Positions 14,001-26,800 of a stretch of DNA of 64,000 nucleotides are shown here, one piece after another (within the stretch, counting starts at the first letter, position 1; each line of letters begins with the position of its first letter). The notes beneath the pieces were generated by a model. That model was not told where the DNA came from. It saw only the letters and a program-made list of their open reading frames with translations, and searched no databases. Source of the DNA: Struthio camelus (lineage: Eukaryota; Chordata; Aves; Struthioniformes; Struthionidae); NCBI RefSeq assembly GCF_040807025.1, contig NC_090942.1, positions 177,944,247 through 178,008,246 on the forward strand. Direction: 5' to 3'. A program made the translations under genes and the position numbers.

Positions 14001-14265
14001 TGACGTAAGGAAAAACATTTACACAACCAGTTGATCCACTCAACTGATGTAGCTGTTTACATAAAATAAAGGCCACCTTAAGGTTCCCTGTGTGTTGAGA
14101 TAAATTTAGCTTTTTTTTCAACAGCTGTGGTCAGTCACTGCTTACATACTTCCCTGAGCTTCATGAGCACATTACGGGTTCTCATCTCCTCTGAGCCTTC
14201 TTCCACTGTAGGGGTTTATTGATTGGTTACACTGGCACAGGTGATGTTTTAGTAGGCATCCCTTC
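5050..14265. other. AT-rich non-coding stretch, no gene recognised
   Basis: After a moderately GC-rich shoulder (to about 5560) this is AT-rich sequence with only short, unrelated open frames (the longest is 136 codons, minus, 12156-12566). Small GC-richer blocks occur near 7090-7200 and 13000-13560. A scrap near 12040-12080 (GGGCATTCAGCAGCATC) has the flavour of a dispersed sauropsid repeat. I see no convincing exon pair, promoter or RNA gene. Confidence 0.6.
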
Positions 14266-14269
14266 AGCC

Positions 14270-15995
14270 GCCTGCGTCCATTCCTCATTGAGGCGGGGGA
14301 TCTAGTGACAAGGAACATGGAAAAAGCTGAAGTACTCAATGCCTTTTTTTTGCCTTAGTAAGATCTGTCCTCTGGCCTCCCAAGTCCCTGAGCCTCCTAG
14401 CAGACTCTGCTAGGAATGAAGCAGTACCCACAGTAGGAGAAGATAGAATTAGGGGGCACTTAACTCAGTTATATATACACAAGTTCAAGGGACCAGGTGG
14501 AATGCACCCGAGGGTGCTGGAGTGTCAAAGTTAGCCTGCTCTGTGAAAGGTCACAGCAATTTTGAAGGGGAGAGTTTCCTGATGACTACAAAAAGGCAAA
14601 CATCACAGCCATCCTCAAGAAGGCCAAGAAGGAGGAACTAGACAACTACAGGCTGGTCAGCCTCACCTCAGTCCCTGAGAAGATTTTGAAGCAAATTCTC
14701 CTAGAAGGCATTTCTAAACACCTGAAGGACAAGAAAATGATCGGGAGTAGCCAACATCGGTTTACCAAGGGTTTACCAGTACCTCACTATTTGCTATAAT
14801 AATGTTGTGGACAAGGGGAGAGCAGTGCGTATTGTTTGCCTTGACTTTGGCAAGGCCTTTGACATGGTCTCCCATATAGTCTCCTTATAACCAGATTGGT
14901 GGGATGCAAGCTGGATAAGTGAACAATAAGGTGAGTGGAAAATTGGCTGGAATGTTGGGCTAAACAAGTTGTGATCAGTAGTGCAAAGTAACTTGACTGG
15001 CAGCCAGTAACTAGTGGAGTCTCTCAGGGATCAGTACTGGGACCAGCATTGATTAATGTCTTCATTAATGACCTGGATGACAGGACAGAGTGCACTCTCA
15101 ACAAGTACGAAGATGAAGCCAAAATGGGAGAATCAATCAACACACTGGAGGGCAGGGCTGCTCTCCAAAGGGACCTCAACAGGCTGGAAAATGGGCTGTC
15201 AGGAGCCTCATATGAAGTTCAACACAGGCAAATAAAAAGCATTGCATCTGGCATGGAATAGCCATATGCAGCAATACTGGCTGGGAGTGAGCAGTGTGTG
15301 AAGCAGCTTTTCTAAAAAGCACATGGGGTCCTGGTACATGACAAGTTGAACCGTAAGCCAGTAGTATGACCTTGCAGCAAGGAAGTCCAAACGCATTTGG
15401 GATTGTATTAACAAGACTGCAGCCAGCAGATCAAGGGAAGTAGTCCTTCCCCTCTATACCACACTTGTGAGACTGCATATGGAGTACTGTGTCCAGTTTT
15501 GGGCTCCCCAGCATAAGAAAGACAGTGACGTGCTGGAGCGAGTCCAGCGGAGGCCGCCAACCTGTTTGGAGGCTGGAGCACACGGTGTATAAGGAGAGGC
15601 TGTGAGAGCTGGGCTTGCTCAACTTGGAGAAGTGAGAACTAGGAGAGACCTTATTGCTGTCTGCAACTATCTGACTGGAGGATACAGAGCAGACAGAGCT
15701 AGACTCTTCTTGGAGGTGCAGAGCAACAGGATGAGAGGCAACAGATGCAGGTGGAATATGGGAAATCCCGGTTAGGTATAAGGACAATTTGTTTTACCGT
15801 GAGGGTGGTCCAGTACTGGAAGAGGTTACCCAGAGATGCTGTGGAAACTCCATCCTTGGAGGTGTTCCAAACTCAACTGAACACAGCCTGAGCAACCTGA
15901 TCTGGTTAGCCCTGCTCTAAGTAGAGGATTGGATGGGATAACTTCCAAAGGGGCATTCTAGTCTACCTGAATTTGCAGTTCCTTGATTCTATATT
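14270..15995 (+). mobile_element. CR1 LINE fossil (RT domain to 3' end), plus strand
   Basis: This is a degraded non-LTR retrotransposon of the chicken repeat 1 clade, truncated at its 5' end as is usual. In broken frames it reads NYRLVSLTS (from about 14644), then DFGKAFDMVSH (from about 14840), then SQGSVLGP and FINDLDD (about 15020-15080), the conserved reverse-transcriptase blocks in the right order. The catalytic FADD-type box reads YEDE (about 15104-15115), so the active site is lost. Several stops and frameshifts interrupt the frame, and the longest surviving piece is 15049-15261. Further 3', DNA similarity to the CR1 C-terminal region continues (GTGTCCAGTTTTGGGCTCCC near 15490). The element closes with a CR1-like end near 15975-15990 (TTGATTCTAT). 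It is dead, moderately old, and the clearest marker that this is sauropsid, probably avian, DNA. Confidence 0.92.
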
Positions 15996-15999
15996 GTCT

Positions 16000-18900
16000 G
16001 GGCTAACAATCCTAAAATAAAATGCATAACTTGAAGAAAGAATAGATATTAAAACCCTGATTTGAAAATACTCAAGGGTGGATGAAGACTCATTTGCAAC
16101 AGCAACATCAAATGAAAACTAGAAGTCACCATAGATGACTCCACAGGGTCACAAACCATAGTACTCTAAAAACAGGTTCCAGGTAGTGGTAGAGGGAGTT
16201 TCTGCTAAGTCATCTAAATTTAAGATTGCCCTGCAATGTTTAATGTTGAGTCCACTGCTGGAGTTGTACCAGCAAACACCTGTGATTGATTGATTATAGA
16301 TTCTACATTTGTCTGGGCAGTTAGAGGCTCAGAATTCAGTTTCAGTCTCAGAAGATGATTGGTATTGAGCCAAACAGCAGAGGTGGCCAACCAGCTTATG
16401 GCAAATATGCTTTTTAAAAATTGAACATGAAACTAAATTAAAATAATAACCATAACGATAAGCCTGTTGAGTCATGAAACACAGAGTTTTTAGTGCCATT
16501 AGCAATCTTTCAGCCAAGGTGTGTAAGAGCAAAACAAAAAACTGAAATGTATCACAAAACTGAGACAATCTTCATGTGAGTGTAACCCATCAAAAAAGAA
16601 ATATCAACAGTAAATTACTGAGAAAGGCTCAAAACTCATAACTGCACACTCTAGATCATGCATGCTAATTCAGTCCTTTGTGAACTGGTGCTTCTGGTGA
16701 GGCTGTTCCAAAATGTTATTAAGGGTACTGCAACATATTGCAGAATGTGTTGGTAATGCCAAAAAAAAAGGGGAAATGAGGAACATAACAAAAACATAAG
16801 ACAGCTGCCAAATATTGATTTTTCTTTAAAGGTAGAAAACCAAAATATTGGAGCTTTTTAAGAGTGAAACAAAATATTATCTTATTTGCATGCCTGTTCA
16901 CAAGAGATGAAGAAGCTAAACAGTGGTTGAAATGGGTTTAATATATTCACATTCTGTGCATGATTATACTTGGGGAGTACATTTGACAAGAAACCAACAG
17001 TAACATACCACTGACTGTCCAGGAATGTCCCAGTTGTTATCATGCAACAAATTACAAGCCCTTCCCTTCAACAGAACTTACACTTCTCCTCTAAGTCCCT
17101 ACCACCCGAAATTGGGTGGGTACAAACAAACAGAACAAAAACATGAGCTGCAACAGGTCAAAGGTAACTCAGAAAACTGATAAGTCAAATCCTAACTTCA
17201 CTTTTTCTGTTGCAAAGCGCTAGACTTCAGTAAGTTTGTCAATGGATGCAAATACTGTAAAATGAAGTACACGAGAACTATATTTTTAAAAGGTCCTTAT
17301 TCATGAGAACTGGGACTGGTCATAGAACTTGTACAGAGCCAGAGCCATTATGCCAGCTGCTGAAGACAGAGAATTCAGATTCTGAATGAAGCAGAGCTCT
17401 GTCAGAGTGTTTGGTGCTAACTACTGAATTAAACGTAGTATCAGCAGTAACATGAACTACAACATTCCCATAGGGAGAAATGGACCAGTAAGAAGTCCCA
17501 TGGAGTTAGAGCTCTGTGATTGTGGAGGACAAGTGGGGAAGATTTAAGTAGCTCTTCTCCATTGATTCATGTAGCTCCTGGAAGAAGGAAGATCAGAAAT
17601 TAGCTTTATTTCTGGCAGGAGCTGGTTCAGAAGCACTTAATGTTTTCAATACTTTTCGATTAGCTTTAGTAGAGGAGGCTGACCATGAAAGTATTATAGA
17701 AATTTGAAGAAAATATCTCTCCATATAAAAATGAAAAGTATGAGTGATATGTTTTTAAACCAAGAATAAAATCGAAAGATGAAAGTATAAGCACCTGTGA
17801 CTGATTTAATAGCTTTCATTCAGCTTTGCTTAGCAAACAGTTCAGATGGTTTAAGATGTTACTGCTTCCCAGCTGTTTGTTATGGTCTCTTTGTAAGAGG
17901 TTATTACCCTTTAGCAGAACTAACAAGAGGCAATATATGCCCATGCACAAACTACTTGTACAGGAATCGTATCTCATCCAAACCTACTTCATTGGTGATT
18001 TAAGCTAGGATGTTAGCGTTTGCATTACCACAGTGGAGGCTCAGGTACCCGTTCGCTTGTCCAAGCCCCGCACTGGTGATGGTGATGGAGGTGGGAGAGA
18101 TGATTTTAACAACTGTAGCAAGATTTGTTGGATTTCATCTGTCAAAGACGTAAAGCTATCAAGACAGTCTTGCTCTTTTAGAGATTTTTTTTTTTGTTTG
18201 TTTGGTTAGGAAACCTGAGGGGCTGAGTTACAGGGTTGAGGGGCTAAGTGAAGCGTTAGCTGTTAAAAGACCAGCACATAATTAAGAGCTAGGACTTACT
18301 ACTTGGGCAGAGACTATTTTGGAAAGAAGGGGACAAGAGCATGAGAGCATGTTCCAATGGGTTAGGAGGATGTCAGTGGATTTCAGAACACAGATGAGAA
18401 AACCAAATTGCCTTGCTTTTTCTACTCTCTGACTTGCTCAGGTTTGGTCTCCTAGGAGAATACCCTTCATCTTGAAGTAGAAACTAACGTGGAACAATAC
18501 GTAGGAAAAAAGTAAATGAAACTGCTGGTAGCATGCATGCAACTTCCTGGCCATAGCAAGAAGCACAGTGGAAAAAAGGCTGGAATCCTTCATTTCTGTA
18601 TGTGTCAAAAACAATGAAAGTGGGAATGTTTTCCAGCACGGACTAAAGTATAAATTTCTGTAGATATAGACATCTGGAAATATTTTTCTGCACTTTATAC
18701 AAAAGGGGAATAAAGTAGCTTTTTGACTTCTCTATTGAGAAACATTGTTTTTGAGGATCACCATTTGAGTTGTATTTAGCACCTGATATGTTTTAGATGA
18801 AAATACACTTTTTTAAAACAGTTTAGAGGTTATTCAGGTATACACAGATGAAATTTTGATCTAAGCAAAACAGTAGCTTGACAAGTGACTCCTGGCGTCT

Positions 18901-19392
18901 TTGAAAAGTGTCATAGCTTCTGGAATAAAGACAAAGAAACAAAAATGTAAAATTCATGTGATGGAAATAGCATACCTCAGTAAGAAGCTAACCCAACAAT
19001 ATGTACAGGGAAATGAAAGTACAGCTGAGGCCATTCCCTGCCAGCCTGCCTTAACAAGCCAGGGGCTTTGCTTTCTCATAGCTGTATGATCAAAACTAGA
19101 GATCAGAGCATCAAAGAAGCTAACAGAAACAATGGTGATGAGAGCAAATGGAGAGGGAGTCTTTGGCTTTAGTAACTGGGTGCAGAAAGTTTTTGTCTTT
19201 ATTAGTGAGAATGTTATTTATGAGGTGTGAATGGAAGCTAACCATAAACCACTTCTGCCATTGCCAAAAACACTTCACAAACACCCTTCCTGCACCTTGG
19301 AGAACACGTAATTCAATTCTTCTTTCAGCTCTACATATATGATTTCAAATTGAATTCACATCTGGGAAAGATTTATTGATTGCAGGTACATT
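16000..19392. other. AT-rich non-coding stretch, no gene recognised
   Basis: Only short chance open frames (79 codons or fewer) and ordinary AT-rich text were seen. There are no clear repeats, exons or promoters. Confidence 0.6.
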
Positions 19393-19400
19393 CTTCATAG

Positions 19401-19602
19401 CAGGGCTCTGCAACTGACAATTTAATCTGGCCAAAGAAGTATTTTGAACACTTCTGAAATGTACCCATGCATGCCCAGAAATTTAGTCCTGTGAACTGCT
19501 CCTGCATCCGTAAGACACAGGAGAGTTGTGTGAGAGCAGGACATTGCAGATGCTTCCAGAACAGGCATCCAGCCCTGAGATTCAAAAGGTTGGACACCCC
19601 TG
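19401..19602. mobile_element. Probable hAT-type MITE, 202 bp
   Basis: The left end reads CAGGGCTCTGCAAC. The reverse complement of the right end reads CAGGGGTGTCCAAC, giving 11 of 14 matching positions. The right end matches the CAGGGGTGTC terminal inverted repeat typical of vertebrate hAT/Charlie-like elements. The 8-bp flanks are CTTCATAG (19393-19400) and GTGCAGAG (19603-19610). They agree at 5 of 8 positions, and both have T at position 2 and A at position 7, as in the hAT target-site preference nTnnnnAn. No transposase is encoded, so it is a non-autonomous, old copy. Confidence 0.6.
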
Positions 19603-19610
19603 GTGCAGAG

Positions 19611-22600
19611 GTTTGCCAAAAGCACAAGGGAGCAAAGTCTAAAGGTAGATTATCTATCTATCTGTTGACCTGATGAAGAGAAATAACCAAACTGCCTGGT
19701 TTCAGATGAAATTTGGGTACTGGTGGGGATGAGGTACTGAAGAAAGTAATGCTATTATTGTATTATGGTCTCTAAAAATAAAAAAAATATATAATAATAC
19801 AATAGTGGCAGCATATTTCCACCCGCTGCTATTGATTTATGAATGGTCCTAAATGAGATTTCATCTAAAGACACTAAAATAATTTTTCTAAGATGTTACA
19901 CGAAAAATATTTCAGAAGTTACATAAAGGGAACCTAGGTATTGGAAATATAAGAGATTAAAAAAAAAATATTTCAAAATTTGTTGCGTATGCCAAAAATA
20001 CAGGCCAAGTCAAATGAAATCGCTTGTACTGGCACCACAAAAAAATGTGGGACCCCTGGAGCAAAGTAGGCATGGCTCTGTTTATGCTGGCTGAAGAAAA
20101 CTAGTATTTGTCATAGCTATTTTCCCTTTCTTCTGATAGCTTTACTAGAGAATGTTAAAACTTAAGTAGGCAATTAGGTATAACAAATAAAGTTCTGATA
20201 TATTTACATCTAAACACAAGCCACAAAAATTAGTAGATAAAGAATTCTGTGGGGAGGGAAGTCATGTAACTGCCAATCCTTGTTATCTCCAATATAAAGT
20301 GTTGTTAGAAAACAGCATCAAAATAATAAAGCACTCTAAAATAACCTGCAGAACCAGCCTGATCTGTATTTAGATTAAATTACAGAAGAGCAGTGATCAA
20401 ATTTAGGTTGTCATCCATTGACATTTTACTTGACAGGATGCTGAAAACTACAACAACCTGATATCTGCTGTTTAAAGAAAAAAGTACAGCAGGACAGAAA
20501 GCCTGATATGATATCATAGCTCAAGAGCTGCCATCACTTCATAAACTGATGCTATACATCAGGGAATAATGGTTTCAGAAGACAATGTCATGCTAGTATG
20601 AGAATATCACTCTTTATATACTGTGAAAGAGTGGGTGACCCTTTTTACAAATGGCAATAAGAGGCACAGATTAAGCAATCTTGCTGGAAAATGCCATCAT
20701 GCTGAGAAGCGGGCCGTCTTTCCTGAGAAGACCTCTGGCACAAGCCAAAACAGATGTTAATTGCTGAGCCTCATGAGGCTGCTGTCAGGGCACTAAGTCC
20801 TGCTGTCCCTGCCCAGCCTCACCTGGGATCTCCACCTGTCCTCCCGCCGGAGCCCAGCGTCCACATTTCAGCTCTGTCTAGGGCACTCTGACCTTCCCCA
20901 AGCTACGTCATAGCTGTGACTCTGTCCAGCTGGCTCCACTTGTTGCTTAGGCACCCTGGATTGACCTGATTTTTCACTTTGCATATACCCATTGGTCACT
21001 AAACTGTTGAATGAGCCTGTTAGCCTCTTCACCTCTGCTCTGCTCACCTCCTCACCTCCCTTGGGTGCTGTGGGTCTGCACCCAGGTCAGAGAGAGTCCT
21101 TCCTGCACTGTGATTACCCACGGCTCATGCTGCCTTGTGGAGCAGCCTCCTTCTTGATGCTCCCTGACTGTGGCATGACCATAGCTCAATGGTCACACCA
21201 CCATGTGCTAATACTTCCATACATTCCCATCATTTACTGAGCACTGTTAGGTGGTCAAAACCTGTACTTTATGTCTAATTATTTGCTATTAATCTGAGCT
21301 GAAAAAGGAAGAGGTATGAACCTATTATTTTTTAAGGGTCTTAAAAGAGTAATTTGGAACTTGCTGTTTGGTTGCACTGGTGTTCGTGTTACGCGGTGTT
21401 CATTAGTTCACACTCAGGCATTAAAAGAAGCAGATCGGCATTAGATCCTCTGGCTCCATGCAAATGCTGAACAACACAAAGATATTGTAGACATGAGTAA
21501 ACTCTGTCAGGCTCTTTGCAGCACTGGACACTTGGTATATGTGACAAATATATCTGAGCATTTTATAAGTTTCAAAGCCTCACTCTCGTTTCTGTCTCTT
21601 TGAATGGTCTAACTTCAAAAGTTCCTATGAATTAATCTATTTCAGCATCCAGCTGAGATGCTGTAGCTGCACTTCTGTAAAAAGTGTCCAAGCTTAAATA
21701 TAAGAGCCCGTTCATAAGGCTTTTCTCTTTTGCAGTTGGAAGAACCATGTCCTTCTCACCATAGTCGGCTACCTCAAGCGTGGAAATTGTTAATCATCAT
21801 AAGGGACGGAAGCCTTTTCTTCAAGACCTCAAAACTGATGAAATTTCAATCCTATCACTTTTCATTCGGACCATGTCTCTGCCACTCCAGTGAGTTCCTT
21901 GCCTGTCAGGCCTCCTATCTTCAATCCTTTAACTTGCTTTATGGATCAACCTGTACCATAGCAGGCTTTCACCTTCGCCTCCCCCCACAGGCGTACCCTG
22001 ACCAACCGCTGAAGCAAGACCTCCACTGGTGCTTTAAACACTGAATGCCACAAAGACCTCACTCCATACGAGTAAGGAAGCCTATAAAGCTCACGTTTTG
22101 CCTGGGACATAAGTGTGCAGCAGCACTGGGGGCCAAAACTTCTGCTGGCAGTAGCATTTAGTCATTTCACTGAGAATTGGGCTTATACTGGTTTTCCAAT
22201 TTTCTCTAAAATGGATTGCACTGTGTGCACAGGTATGGAGAATATCCTGTAAACTGTTCAAATTGATCCCAGGTAGTTTTCAAAATCACTCCGTTATACA
22301 CAGACAACAGATAAAAGAACAGATTTGTCAGAGGGCTAGCTTCATTCTGCCAAATATATGTGCTGAGTGTTGTACGCATTAATCTTCTGTTGAAAATCAG
22401 TCATAAGTAATTTTGAAATGAAGGAAAGCAAAGTTCCTGAAAGTCTTTGGGATTCGCTTCTGAACGACAATCTTACCAGTAATTTCTGCTTTGTTGTTTT
22501 ATGTCAGAGCATCCAAGTATTGTAACTTTTTTCCTTTCAGTATGCTCTGTTACAGTGAGTTGTGTAAGAGGATTAAGGTGAATGGTAATGTAATGGAATG

Positions 22601-22895
22601 AAAGGGCAATGGTTAACTCAGTCTCAGAACTCTTGAAAGCATGCCTCTGTTGTACCTATATAACTCTACCCTAAAAAATCAACTTGGTTAACTTATATGA
22701 TGGATTTTAAGTCAAAAGGTCGTTAAGATCATTAGTTGGATTCACTGCATAATATAAACCGTAAGACTGAGCAGAATTAATTCCTAATTAAAATTCAAGT
22801 CTTATAATTGAACTGGATCATATATTTTAAAAAATCCAAATTTGATTTTTAAGTTTCCGGTGATATAGGATTTATTAGCATCTAGGGATAATTCT
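19611..22895. other. Non-coding stretch with a GC-richer block
   Basis: Most is AT-rich. Between about 20760 and 21200 there is a GC-richer, pyrimidine-skewed block that may be an unidentified old repeat. A good 3' splice-site-like string (TTTTCTCTTTTGCAG, ending 21735) precedes an open frame to 22044. Its peptide resembles nothing I know and no matching donor is evident. No gene is called. Confidence 0.55.
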
Positions 22896-22899
22896 ATGC

Positions 22900-23800
22900 T
22901 AGGAAGGTGTATCGAAACCTTTTTTTTTATATTAGTAGTCTAGAAGAAGTCTAGCACTTCATTTCTTCCAAAAGTTACACCGGACTAGCAACCAGAGCTA
23001 TACTATTTATTTATTATCCTCCTGTTTAAAATTTTACCTTATTTTGGGCTGAGTTTGTTTAGCTTCAACTTTGAGCTTCAGAACATGTAACACCTCTCGT
23101 TGCGAGACTGACGATACCTTATTACTGAATTTCCGTTCTCCAAGTAGGTACTTAAATCATTTTTCACCTCTCTCTTTGATGGCTTAGCTAGTTTGTTCTA
23201 TGAGTGCCGTATGGAATATTTTCCAATGTTTTAATCGTCCCTGAGGACCTTTTCTGAAACCTCTCCAGTTTTTCAAAATCCGTGTAGGATTTGCAGGCAC
23301 CAGAACTGGACTCAGTATTCCATCCAAATACAGAAAGAAGTATGTAACCTTGCCATACTTCCTTAATATAAATTCCTGGGTTACATTTAAGCATTGCTTT
23401 ATCATGGGAGATTCTGTTCGCCTGATTTATTCACCACCAGCATCTTCAGATTCATTTCTTCCCCTATATTTGTAGATAGATAAGTTTTCATGTCACCATG
23501 TTGAAATACAAGTAGGTGTAATTACACCTTATTTACCAAAGTTCAAAGTCCTCCTTAATACTGACTTGTCGCTCCCCTAGTCTTTAAATCTTCAACGGAC
23601 TCTTAAGCAGCATTTTTGTCCTTTTTTTAGGGGTCTTTGATAACGATTTTAAACAGCATAGGGGCCCAAACCATCTAAGAATAAACATGCTCAGTGAAAA
23701 ATACTCTCTTACAATTGCAGTTTTGGTCCTATGAGGTAACCATGTTTCATATTGATTTTATGTTATTTTAGTTTCTCAAACAATTGTAAGTCTTCCAGCT
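22900..23800 (-). mobile_element. Ancient CR1/L3-like LINE fossil, minus strand
   Basis: Read on the minus strand, the order is as follows. A GGGCCCCTATGCTG...ATCAAAGAC remnant of the GP-LLF-IND block lies near 23630-23665. A C-terminal peptide from the 23188-23394 frame contains FEKLERFQKR and TLENIPYGTHR, matching the CR1/L3 'KLERVQRRA...GLEHLPYEERL' region. A downstream tract (TTGAAGCTAAACAAACTCAG, about 23053-23072) then resembles the 3' region of ancient CR1 elements of turtles and birds. The reading is broken by many stops. It is clearly more diverged than the 14270-15995 copy, so it is an older insertion of a different CR1 lineage. The outer limits are approximate. Confidence 0.75.
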
Positions 23801-26800
23801 AATTATCATCTTGAAATGCCTTCAGCTCTATTATTGTGCTAACAACGCTGCCTCAAAATGCAATAATTAAAACTTCAGTCAGCAGAGGCAAGTTTATATA
23901 ACTACAAATAATCCCAGCTTTACCTGTGACAATTATTTTTAATGCCAGTGTTTTGCGGAGTCAGGCAAGATTCCTAGATTCGATTTTCAGTTCTTGTCTT
24001 TTGCTCATTCATCCAGAAAAAAAAATCATCATACTCAGCTCCTAAGGCAGAAATATTTAAATATTTGTTATCACTCAGTAATGTTTATTACAAATAGCTA
24101 AACCCAGCACTGTTGTTCCCCTGCCACTGCACTGGTGCAATGCAGTCCATCTCAGAAACGGTGGAAGGAAAGAAAGGAAAGAGTCAAAAAGCACAGAAGA
24201 ATGTAGAATAGTTCTAGGCTCTATCTCACTTCAGCTGTAAGGGAGTGGTTCCTTGAAACCTTTTCATTAAAATGCGTTGTGCAGCATCAGTAAAAGAAAG
24301 TGAAATTTTGGTGTAAGAAAACACATTTTTTTGGTGCCTGTTTAATATCAGCCATGAACATTGGCTGTTCCAAAACTTCTGCAGACGCTGGTCGAGAAAG
24401 AGGATTCTCAACTAAAGAATGGTTAGTTTCAATATTGAGGCACCCCACAATGATACTGTTTTGATTTGAGACCCTTTATTATAAGGCAAATCCAAGAAAT
24501 ATTTAATGGCTTAACCATTCTTGAGGAAGCCCAGAAATAAGTCACTGAAACCAGAACACCTATACCTACACTGCATTTCCACACTCAGTCCATAGCCCAG
24601 CTCCAGGTAGAATAAAAAGGTTCAATTCAAGTTGCAAATGCAAAGTAATTAATGTGCACGTCTACTTACGTGTGCATTAAGTAGATCACACACAGTAATC
24701 AAATCCATTTATTTCTTTTTCAAAATATTTTGGTGCATTTAAAATGTTAATGAACTGTTCTCCCACACTGTACTATTTACAAACCAGTCAGCACCATATA
24801 GTATTAACACTATAATGTGGTTGGTATAACATGTAGATCCCCGGAAAAGGTTGATAGATTTTTTGAAATAATTAAGTTGAGAGAGTCTATGAATACCATT
24901 TTAAAAGCCTTTAGAATTTATTAGAGAACACATGCTTGGAATTTGAAATTAGTTCATAGAATATAATAGAAAATTTTCTCTTTGGTAATGCTCGCTGTTT
25001 GGAGCAAGGACCATATACCTTTCTTTGTGTTGGCATTGCTTCTATCATGCTGTGGAATGATAAAAAATAAAAAGAATGGTGAATCTGCAGTCTCACATAG
25101 TCAAAAGGAACATATGCACTGATTTCAACAGGGTAAGGTTTTCCATTTCTGTTTTTCTAATTCTGCAGAAGTGTTATAATCAAATTCTAAATGAGCTTTC
25201 CAGAAGACCTATCTTAATATCACAAAGGTATATGCAAAAAGGTACTAGCATATTTATTATAGAAATAAGTAAAGGTAGGAAGCAGCTAAAAAGTGGACAA
25301 GCCAACTCAGAAAAGCTTAAGCCATTGTCTCCCTCTACTAACAATGGGAGTTTCAGATATGTGTTACTAGTACAACCTTTTTTCTTTAATGAAAAGAATC
25401 AATTTTAACTAAGGAGATGGGCTGCATTCTATTTCCCCTCTACAATTAAAAAAAAAAAAAAAAAGATACACACATTCTTTCCATTAGTCATGGAGTATTA
25501 AGGGCGTATTTTCTTTGTAGATTATATAGTAACAATTTGTATAGTATGCCCTGTTGTGCTGGAAGGCTCATAACATCATATAACCTGAAGCATATTTCAG
25601 ATGTATCCAAGAAATTCTAGTTGAACAACTAACCATGAAAATCTAGGGGACGCTAGGCCACTTTGACTACAATTAAAGCATGCAGCAAAATTGTTTCACC
25701 AACAGGTTTTCCTGTGTTCTGTGACTGACAAGGTTTGTTCAACTTCTACAGCACTGCTCATACTAAAGTCTGTGCATAAAATTATTACCACAAATGGGGT
25801 AAACAAATTCTCTGGAGATTGAGAATACAAAAGTAATTAAGAAAACAAAGTAATAAACAAGGATATAGTTTACATTCCTTTATATTCATTTCCTTAGCAA
25901 GAGACAGAGCTTTTTCTGACCTCCAAATCAGTATTTTATTGAACGAATGCAGTACTGGTCCCTTTAATAAATCTCAGAGAAAAGTCATCCATTGACAGAA
26001 GAAACAGCTTCTTACATTGCCTTGCCACAAGCAGCACCACACAAAGGCTCCCACTTTTACTGGATAGCCTAATGATGATGGCCAGTGTCCTCTTCCGGGT
26101 ATTCAATTCTTTGGCCTTTGCTGAGAGTCCAGAAGAGTCCTAGGGAGAGTTGTGGTATTATAATTAAGACATCTGTCCATTAGGGCTTTCACTGAAACTA
26201 CTGATTTATTTCAAATCATCAATTAAATTAGAATGATTTTTGCTCAGATTGACCCAGGTCAGATTTTGAATCATTAGTCTCCACAGGAAAGGTGAAATAT
26301 TATTATCGGTTCACTATCAGTAAGTTTTCACAACCTTCCAGATATTCCTTAAGTCACTTTTTTCATGGTGTTGTGCTTAATGATACAGGAGATGTCAAAG
26401 AGTAAGTTTTTTTAAGAAGTAATTGGTTTCTGAATATTTTGTAGCAATTCTATGTTTCTCTCAGCAAGTTTTATGTATGTCTAATACTCTCGCAAAGTCA
26501 TGTTTGATGACTTGTATACATCAATGTTACAGCAGTTGGGGAAAAAGTAACTAAAGGCCAGTTTCACGGCCAGATTAATTTTTACTGCAGCCTTGAATTT
26601 TGACTGTGCTTTGATGATGGAGGACCATAATAATCTGTCACAAGTCCTGTCAGATGTCAGTATTGCTGTATGTAGAGTGTTAGGCTGAATTTGGTACAGA
26701 GGCTATTATTGTTACCAGCTTACTGCTTCATTATTAGGAAGCAAGGAAAGAGCAGCATGCATCTGACCTTTGAATAGCATAGGTGCTTTCAAAAGACACA

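Noticed and set aside
15431..15787. 118-codon minus-strand open frame
   Set aside because: It is antisense to the CR1 fossil and so a shadow of the retroelement.
24651..24678. Imperfect inverted repeat AATGTGCACGT / ACGTGTGCATT
   Set aside because: There are mismatches in the stem and it is short. It is likely chance in a TG/CA-rich patch.
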